From Anaerosporobacter mobilis DSM 15930 (GTDB lineage: Bacteria > Bacillota > Clostridia > Lachnospirales > Lachnospiraceae): 64,000 nt of DNA. The position numbers and the translations under genes were made by a program. A model generated the notes under the pieces. That model ran no database searches. It was not told where the DNA came from and saw only the letters and a program-made list of their open reading frames with translations. Below, piece after piece: positions 59,070-64,000 of the stretch; position 1 is the stretch's first letter, and each line of letters opens with the position of its first letter. The stretch lies in contig NZ_FRCP01000018.1 in the NCBI RefSeq assembly GCF_900142955.1, positions 62,001-126,000 of the forward strand, in the 5' to 3' direction.

Positions 59070-60914
59070 TTAATGGTTATCTGTAACTTGAAAATAAACG
59101 GTATAAGGTTCAAATCCGATTTGATACAGCGGTTTAAAACGAAAACCGGTTGGCTGATTAATAGTACGGTACGTATCTTGCCAGCTACACCAGATACGTT
59201 CATCATCTACAGTAAGCATTGTTTCAGGATGATTAAGATCACCGTAAAGCAAACGTTCTTCCCCCACTAATCCGGCCAGAGCTATTGGTCCATCTAGGAA
59301 TGCAACGGTATCTGGTCTATCAGGGAGAGGATATGTAGTTAGTTTTTTTGGTAGTTTAATGATGATTGTATCTGTTGACCATACTCTAGTAATGGAACAG
59401 AATCCATTACCAGAATCAATTACTTCAATTTCATTACCGTTTATTGTGATTTCTGCTTTTTTAGCTAACCAGTTAGGTAAACGAAGTTGTAGTGTGAATT
59501 CACAAGGTTCACAGGTAATTTTAATATGGGATTCCATATGGTTCGGGCGTTCCTCATGTTTAATAGATTCTGGTTGAATACGGATAGTTTCACCTGTAGG
59601 TTCTCCAATGGTTTGTTCTAGGAAGACCTTTTTATTATCTATGTTAAATTCAGTTGTGGAAGGAAGATACTGTGCCACGTAGACACTGTTGTTCTCTTCG
59701 TTCCTATAATAAATCTGTGTATGATGGATGGCATTTGCTTGTAGTAAAGTACAATGACAACACCAAAAATCATCAGTCTTAGATCCCCATTTCTTAATAG
59801 AGCCGGCGGATAGTGGAAGGTAATATGTAACAAGACCACTCTGTGGTTCAACACCATCCAAACACTGAAAGATATTACGAGATTCATAATAGCCTTGTGC
59901 AAAGATACCATTATAGAGATTTTTCTCAATATAATCAGCATATTTACTATCTGTAGTAAAACGGAATAAAAAGTCTGCAAGTTGCATCATATGATAGACT
60001 ACGCAGTGTTCTTGTGTCATCTTACCAATTCTTGCAGATTGCTTTAACATCGGTGTATAAACCTCGCCACTTCTTTGCCCACCAGTAACAAAAGAGCCTC
60101 GTTTGGTTACTGCAAGATCCCAATAATTCTTCACTATCGTAAGGTAGCGATCTTCGCCAGTGACTTCATAAGCTCGTGCAGCTCCAAGTATTTCAGATAT
60201 GGTTGTGTTAACATGCATGTTCGTAAGAACATCTTCACCACGAGTGAGTGGCTCGAACAAAAGGGGGCGCTCATAGCGTCTCATCAGTTCTAAGTGCTTG
60301 TCTTCTTTCGTAACGGCATAAAGATTTGCAAAGTGCTGCATCATAGCGCCTGTTTCTTGTTTCTCCATCATTTCATCCATGACTTCTCTTGTGATATCAT
60401 TCGTAAAGTTATAGAACCAGTCTGCGCATTTTAGCACAATATCCAGTGCTTCTTCATTACCTGTATTCACGTACATATCGAAAAGTCCCATCATATTTTT
60501 ATGACAAACATATTGAGGTGCCCATGTGGATTTCCCATTTTTCAACCAATATAAATATTTTTCAGGTATTGGAAATGCCCATAAACCACCATTTTCTCTT
60601 TGACATTTAGCAATCTCCGATACAATAGTATCGGCTTTGTGCTTTAGGAGTGGGTCTTTGGTTTCAACATAAAGATTGGAGGCAGCACTTAACCAATGTC
60701 CCACGAATGTTCCACGAATCTCACTTAAAGGAGAATCCCACCCCCAGTGAATATCCTTAGGCTGATAAGGGAAAGATTTTAACCCTGCCTCAAAGTAATG
60801 AGATAACAATAAATTATCAATTTTTAGACTCATCATGTAATCTTTGTTACGGTTTCTTCGTAGTGCCTGTTCACCATCTAATAGGTGGGTAGATTTTTCT
60901 AATTTAGTAAGCAT
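59070..60914 (-). CDS. GH127-family glycosidase (beta-L-arabinofuranosidase type, DUF1680)
   Basis: 614 residues on the reverse strand, no signal peptide. An (alpha/alpha)6 barrel (about 40-440) is followed by beta-sandwich domains. The FWCCHCT motif supplies the Cys pair that, in characterised GH127 enzymes, binds zinc and provides the catalytic nucleophile. The conserved Glu of the zinc site may lie in the TQEHCVVYHM segment. The start has GGAGG 8 nt away. Its promoter is flanked by two operators of the type used by the LacI regulator at 44793, so it probably belongs to that regulon despite its assumed arabinoside specificity. The substrate should be treated as open. Confidence 0.85.
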   Translation of the reverse strand: MLTKLEKSTHLLDGEQALRRNRNKDYMMSLKIDNLLLSHYFEAGLKSFPYQPKDIHWGWDSPLSEIRGTFVGHWLSAASNLYVETKDPLLKHKADTIVSEIAKCQRENGGLWAFPIPEKYLYWLKNGKSTWAPQYVCHKNMMGLFDMYVNTGNEEALDIVLKCADWFYNFTNDITREVMDEMMEKQETGAMMQHFANLYAVTKEDKHLELMRRYERPLLFEPLTRGEDVLTNMHVNTTISEILGAARAYEVTGEDRYLTIVKNYWDLAVTKRGSFVTGGQRSGEVYTPMLKQSARIGKMTQEHCVVYHMMQLADFLFRFTTDSKYADYIEKNLYNGIFAQGYYESRNIFQCLDGVEPQSGLVTYYLPLSAGSIKKWGSKTDDFWCCHCTLLQANAIHHTQIYYRNEENNSVYVAQYLPSTTEFNIDNKKVFLEQTIGEPTGETIRIQPESIKHEERPNHMESHIKITCEPCEFTLQLRLPNWLAKKAEITINGNEIEVIDSGNGFCSITRVWSTDTIIIKLPKKLTTYPLPDRPDTVAFLDGPIALAGLVGEERLLYGDLNHPETMLTVDDERIWCSWQDTYRTINQPTGFRFKPLYQIGFEPYTVYFQVTDNH

Positions 60915-60938
60915 ATCATAACCTCCAAAGTAATTTGC

Positions 60939-60951
60939 AAAAACGTTTTCG
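60939..60951. promoter_or_regulatory. LacI-type operator, copy 4 (GH127 transcription start)
   Basis: AAAAACGTTTTCG lies just downstream of the reverse-strand -10, about 25 bp before the GH127 start codon. Confidence 0.65.
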
Positions 60952-60959
60952 TTAGTTTA

Positions 60960-60988
60960 ATTATATAGAATAAACTTGGATTAATCAA
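60960..60988 (-). promoter_or_regulatory. Promoter of the GH127 gene
   Basis: On the reverse strand TTGATT (60983-60988), 17 bp, TATAAT (60960-60965), bracketed by operators at 60939 and 60991. Confidence 0.7.
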
Positions 60989-60990
60989 TA

Positions 60991-61004
60991 GAAAACGTTT
61001 TTAC
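60991..61004. promoter_or_regulatory. LacI-type operator, copy 5 (upstream of GH127 -35)
   Basis: GAAAACGTTTTTAC with core AAAACGTTTT, about 52 bp (five turns) from copy 4. Confidence 0.6.
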
Positions 61005-61012
61005 TTTTGATG

Positions 61013-61129
61013 ATGCAATTGCTATGTAATCTAGTGGAAGAAGAGGAAACGGAAATAGAAATAGAAACAAATCATCTTTCATTTACAATACAACCATATG
61101 AAATCAAGACATTTAAGATTAGACGCTAA
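61013..61129 (+). pseudogene. C-terminal remnant of a GH38 alpha-mannosidase-like gene
   Basis: A 38-codon ORF with acidic stretch LVEEEETEIEIE and ending FTIQPYEIKTFKIRR, the typical last beta-strands of GH38 alpha-mannosidases (PYEIKTFK). It has no ribosome site or room for a protein, yet a genuine terminator follows, as expected for the surviving tail of a deleted gene. Family assignment rests on this short motif. Confidence 0.55.
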
Positions 61130-61144
61130 AACAACGTAAACGAA

Positions 61145-61178
61145 AAATCCCAAAGAGGTTCACTCTTTGGGATTTTTT
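61145..61178 (+). terminator. Terminator behind the GH38 remnant
   Basis: A 13-bp stem AAATCCCAAAGAG/CTCTTTGGGATTT with a 5-nt loop and six Ts. The following 155 nt up to the DUF624 gene are AT-rich without further features. Confidence 0.85.
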
Positions 61179-61335
61179 GATTCATAACAACGAATGTTCT
61201 TATGATTAAGCTCTTTTATAAGAAAGAGCTAATACTCTACAGGTAGAGGAAAATATTCAATAATAATAGAAAATTCGACAAAATAGTAGATAATACTACA
61301 ATGAAATAGTAAAATAAGATTAAACGTATTTACAT

Positions 61336-62016
61336 TTATCGAACAATCTCATCCTCTGGTAGTTCAATTTGTGATGAGCTAGCGTCTTCATCTAAAGAAT
61401 CTTCATCAAGATTTGCTTCATAGCATTTAAATACTTTAACAAATTGAAAAGAGTTTAGGTAAGCAAAGAACGCGAAACCAAATAAAACAAAGAATATACC
61501 AGAGATTGGTAAAAAATAAGCCACAAGTACGATTAAAATATTTGTTATAGTTATAATTAGTGTTTGTTTTAGATTCTGTAAGGAGATGAAGAATGCATTC
61601 TTTATGGTTTGTTTTACTGTATTATCGAATCTGGATAAGAGGGGGAATACGTAAAATAGAGTAAATAAATATAGGAGCAATGCTACAGATACCAAAGTAC
61701 CAAGTACATTTCCTATTGTTGATTTCATAGTAAACCAAAAGGAAACATTAAAAGTTAGTACAGCGCCGAGGAAAAACATAATCAACCATATAATAGTAGA
61801 TTGTTTGAAGTTCTCCTTGAAGGAACGAAAGAAGCTCCTAGCTATATAGCCGTGTTCTTCTCTAGCTGTTTGCATGGTTACGTAGTATAGAGCAGTTGTT
61901 GAGGCTCCAATAGTAACAATTGGTATACAGCAGATTAACCATAAGAAGTTAAGCAAGATATATTCCGCTAAAGTATTCATGAATTGAAAAAAAGGACTGT
62001 TTATGTTTAGTTTCAC
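61336..62016 (-). CDS. DUF624 (YesL-like) membrane protein
   Basis: 226 residues from a GTG at 62016, which has AGGAGG 7 nt upstream; the frame's ATG at 62055 reads through that site and is rejected. Five or six hydrophobic helices in the YesL pattern (NTLAEYILLNFLWLICCIPIVTIGASTTALYYV near the start, given in part). YesL-like genes regularly sit beside LplB/YtcP-type importers, as here, where such permeases are divergent. Function is unproven; a role in assembly or regulation of the transporter is assumed. The acidic C-terminus (DEDSLDEDASS) is cytoplasmic. Confidence 0.8.
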   Translation of the reverse strand: MKLNINSPFFQFMNTLAEYILLNFLWLICCIPIVTIGASTTALYYVTMQTAREEHGYIARSFFRSFKENFKQSTIIWLIMFFLGAVLTFNVSFWFTMKSTIGNVLGTLVSVALLLYLFTLFYVFPLLSRFDNTVKQTIKNAFFISLQNLKQTLIITITNILIVLVAYFLPISGIFFVLFGFAFFAYLNSFQFVKVFKCYEANLDEDSLDEDASSSQIELPEDEIVR

Positions 62017-62431
62017 TAAAGTACCTCCTGAAAATGAAATGTTAATATTATACAATTAAGTATGCAATCTTCATTTGTAATATCTATATAATAATCGAAA
62101 AAGTGCAATAATACAACTAGCATATACAGCTAAATTATACAGTAGAAATTAGAGGATTGAATTAGAATACAACTAATTAGTCTTGTATATTATGCACAAG
62201 AGAATTCCGCCAATGCTGAGAAAGCCTATGTTTATAGCAATAATATACGAATAACCACCTGACACATCTTATTTCTATTAGTAATTGTGATGTAAAATTT
62301 AGAAGTCTAATTTTTAATATAGTGCATCTTGAATTGTGATGGTATCAAGTTGCACAACTAAATGATAGAATCTAATCACAAGTTAATCATAATTACTGAT
62401 GTGATTAAGACATTTACAGGGAGGCATGGAC
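62017..62431. other. Divergent intergenic region, DUF624 / LplB-type permease
   Basis: About 415 AT-rich nt. I find no operator of the AAAAACGTTT type, no strong promoter pair and no ORF. Promoters for both directions must be here. Confidence 0.4.
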
Positions 62432-63388
62432 ATGGGAAACACAGGGAAGTCCAGTACAGCAGTAGCAGTAGGGCAAAAGAAAAAAGCAGCAATACCAATG
62501 GGTGTAAAACTATTCCTTTTAGTATTACCATTCTTAGTACTAGTATTTTTGTTTTCATATTATCCACTTAATGGTTGGAGATATGCATTTTATGATTACA
62601 GAGCGCCACTAGATTTATCACAATGTGAATTTGTTGGATTTAAATGGTTCAAATTCTTATTCCAAAATCCAACACAGGTATCTCAATTGCTTAAAGTATT
62701 AAGAAATACATTCGCGATGAGTGCACTTACAATAGTAACTTCGTTCTTACCAGTTATATTTGCGATTTTCTTGAATGAAATTAAATGCAAATGGTTCAAA
62801 ACTTTAGTACAAACATTAACAACCTTACCTAACTTCATCAGCTGGGTTTTAGTTTACTCAGTAGCATTTGCTTTATTCTCAGATACAGGTATGGTTAATA
62901 CAGTACTTCAAAACATTGGAATCACAACAGATGTTGTAAAATTCCTTGATAGTGACGCACACACTTGGTTATGGATGCTTGCATGGTCAACTTGGAAAGG
63001 CTTAGGTTGGGGGTCAATCATGTATCTTGCGGGAATCGCTGGTACGGACCAAGAATTATATGAAGCAGCAAGAGTAGATGGTGCGGGAAGATTTAAATTA
63101 ATGAGACATATTACATTGCCAGCATTAATGCCAACATTCTTTGTATTATTAATGATGTCATTGGCAAACTTCTTAACAAACGGTTTGGATCAATACTTCG
63201 TATTCAGTAACTCATTCAATATGGAACATATTCAAGTGCTAGATTTATATGTATACAAGTTAGGTATGAGTTCTAACTCCATTCCATTAGCAACAGCAGT
63301 TGGCATGCTTAAGAGTTTAATTAGTGTAATACTATTCTGTGTAGTAAACTTTGTATCTAAGAAAACTCGTGGCGAGTCAATTATGTAG
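62432..63388 (+). CDS. Carbohydrate ABC transporter permease, LplB/YtrP type
   Basis: 318 residues from the ATG at 62432, which has AGGGAGG 7 nt upstream; an in-frame ATG at 62426 is too close. Six helices, first at about 26-48 (LVLPFLVLVFLFSYYPL), EAA loop ELYEAARVDGAGRFKLMRHI (about 210-230). LplB-type permeases work with YtcP-type partners and LplA-like binders to import oligosaccharides such as pectin or mannan fragments. The GH38 remnant and DUF624 neighbour fit a glycan role. Confidence 0.9.
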   Translation: MGNTGKSSTAVAVGQKKKAAIPMGVKLFLLVLPFLVLVFLFSYYPLNGWRYAFYDYRAPLDLSQCEFVGFKWFKFLFQNPTQVSQLLKVLRNTFAMSALTIVTSFLPVIFAIFLNEIKCKWFKTLVQTLTTLPNFISWVLVYSVAFALFSDTGMVNTVLQNIGITTDVVKFLDSDAHTWLWMLAWSTWKGLGWGSIMYLAGIAGTDQELYEAARVDGAGRFKLMRHITLPALMPTFFVLLMMSLANFLTNGLDQYFVFSNSFNMEHIQVLDLYVYKLGMSSNSIPLATAVGMLKSLISVILFCVVNFVSKKTRGESIM

Positions 63389-63406
63389 TGAAAGGAGAGA
63401 GCAATT

Positions 63407-64000
63407 ATGTCAACAAAGAAAGAAATGAAGAAAAAGAAGAGATTAACTAAGGGAGATGTAACGTTTCATGTTTTAAATTATGCAGTATTCCTTATATTAA
63501 CTATAATTTGCGCGTATCCTTTCTATTATCTAATCATTAATACAATTAGTTCGAATGACTTATCCGCAAATGGATTTATAAACTTTTTACCAAAGCAAAT
63601 CCATTTTGAGAACTATGTACAAGTAATCAAATTAAGAGGTCTTTCAACAGCAGTATTCGTGTCAATCGGTAGAGTGGTAATCGGTACAGCAGCAACCGTT
63701 TTAGCGTCAGCATTCTTAGGGTTTATGTTTACGCAAGAAAAGATGTGGGGAAGAAAATTCTGGTATAGATTTATTGTTATTACAATGTATTTCAACGCAG
63801 GTTTAATTCCAATGTACTTAACCATGCAGAACTTACATTTAACGAATTCATTCTGGGTTTATGTTATTCCAGGTATTGTTCAACCATTTAATATTATTCT
63901 TGTTAAAACATATGTTGAATCCATACCAAAATCATTACAAGAGGCAGCAGAAATTGATGGAGCTGGTGTATTAAAGATATTTAGAAGAGTAATCTTACCT
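63407..64000 (+). CDS. Carbohydrate ABC transporter permease, LplC/YtcP type (3' end outside window)
   Basis: 198 codons are visible from the ATG at 63407 (AAAGGAGAG upstream) and the frame is open at the right edge. A basic start (STKKEMKKKKRL) is followed by the first helix (about 25-47), further helices and the beginning of the EAA loop SLQEAAEIDGAGVLKIFRRV. It follows the LplB-type gene by 18 nt. A binding-protein gene is expected just beyond the window. Confidence 0.88.
   Translation, partial: MSTKKEMKKKKRLTKGDVTFHVLNYAVFLILTIICAYPFYYLIINTISSNDLSANGFINFLPKQIHFENYVQVIKLRGLSTAVFVSIGRVVIGTAATVLASAFLGFMFTQEKMWGRKFWYRFIVITMYFNAGLIPMYLTMQNLHLTNSFWVYVIPGIVQPFNIILVKTYVESIPKSLQEAAEIDGAGVLKIFRRVILP

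Overview
The window is 64 kb of AT-rich chromosome from a plant-polysaccharide-degrading clostridium. The family content (non-discriminating AspRS with GatCAB, a T-box leader, LacI-controlled sugar ABC transporters, large secreted modular glycosidases, GH65 phosphorylases, PilZ and Cache chemoreceptors) suggests a Lachnospiraceae member close to Lachnoclostridium (Clostridium) phytofermentans. That assignment is inferred from content only. No prophage, insertion sequence, CRISPR array, rRNA or tRNA gene was seen.

Layout. (1) 1-6.8 kb: two secreted beta-1,3-glucanases (GH128, cut by the left edge, and a 1556-residue GH81), both carrying CBM32 modules. (2) 7-18.7 kb: a galactan locus resembling the Bacillus gan system: LacI regulator, lipoprotein sugar binder, two permeases, a cytoplasmic GH2 beta-galactosidase and a secreted GH53 endo-galactanase with CBM61-like and Ig-like modules. 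(3) 18.8-21.9 kb: a solute-binding lipoprotein without permeases, directly followed by a chemoreceptor. (4) 22-30.8 kb: membrane-anchored FKBP/trigger-factor-like foldase, HAD hydrolase, a glutamine synthetase homologue lacking several catalytic residues, an ANTAR RNA-binding regulator with a degenerate receiver, a Cache chemoreceptor, LL-diaminopimelate aminotransferase and a GNAT acetyltransferase. (5) 31-37.3 kb: a T-box leader followed by aspS, gatC, gatA and gatB, the indirect Asn/Gln-tRNA pathway, with large intergenic palindromes between the genes. (6) 37.5-44.6 kb: an ABC exporter with two permeases, a PilZ protein, an HD hydrolase and an M29-type aminopeptidase. (7) 44.7-58.9 kb: LacI regulator, sugar ABC importer, a debranching-enzyme-like (alpha/alpha)6 hydrolase, two GH65 phosphorylases, a GH36 alpha-galactosidase-like enzyme and beta-phosphoglucomutase. 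This is a phosphorolytic alpha-glucoside pathway. (8) 59-64 kb: a reverse-strand GH127 gene under the same operator type, the tail of a deleted GH38 gene, a DUF624 membrane protein, and two permeases of another importer running off the right edge.

How it works together: secreted enzymes cut glucan and galactan, lipoprotein binders and ABC permeases import the oligosaccharides, and cytoplasmic glycosidases or phosphorylases finish the job. LacI-type repressors act at visible palindromic operators. The most unusual element is the pseudo-glutamine-synthetase/ANTAR pair at 24.6-26.7 kb, which looks like a nitrogen-sensing antitermination module. Second are the T-box with overlapping Glu and Asn codons and a dispersed family of large intergenic palindromes.
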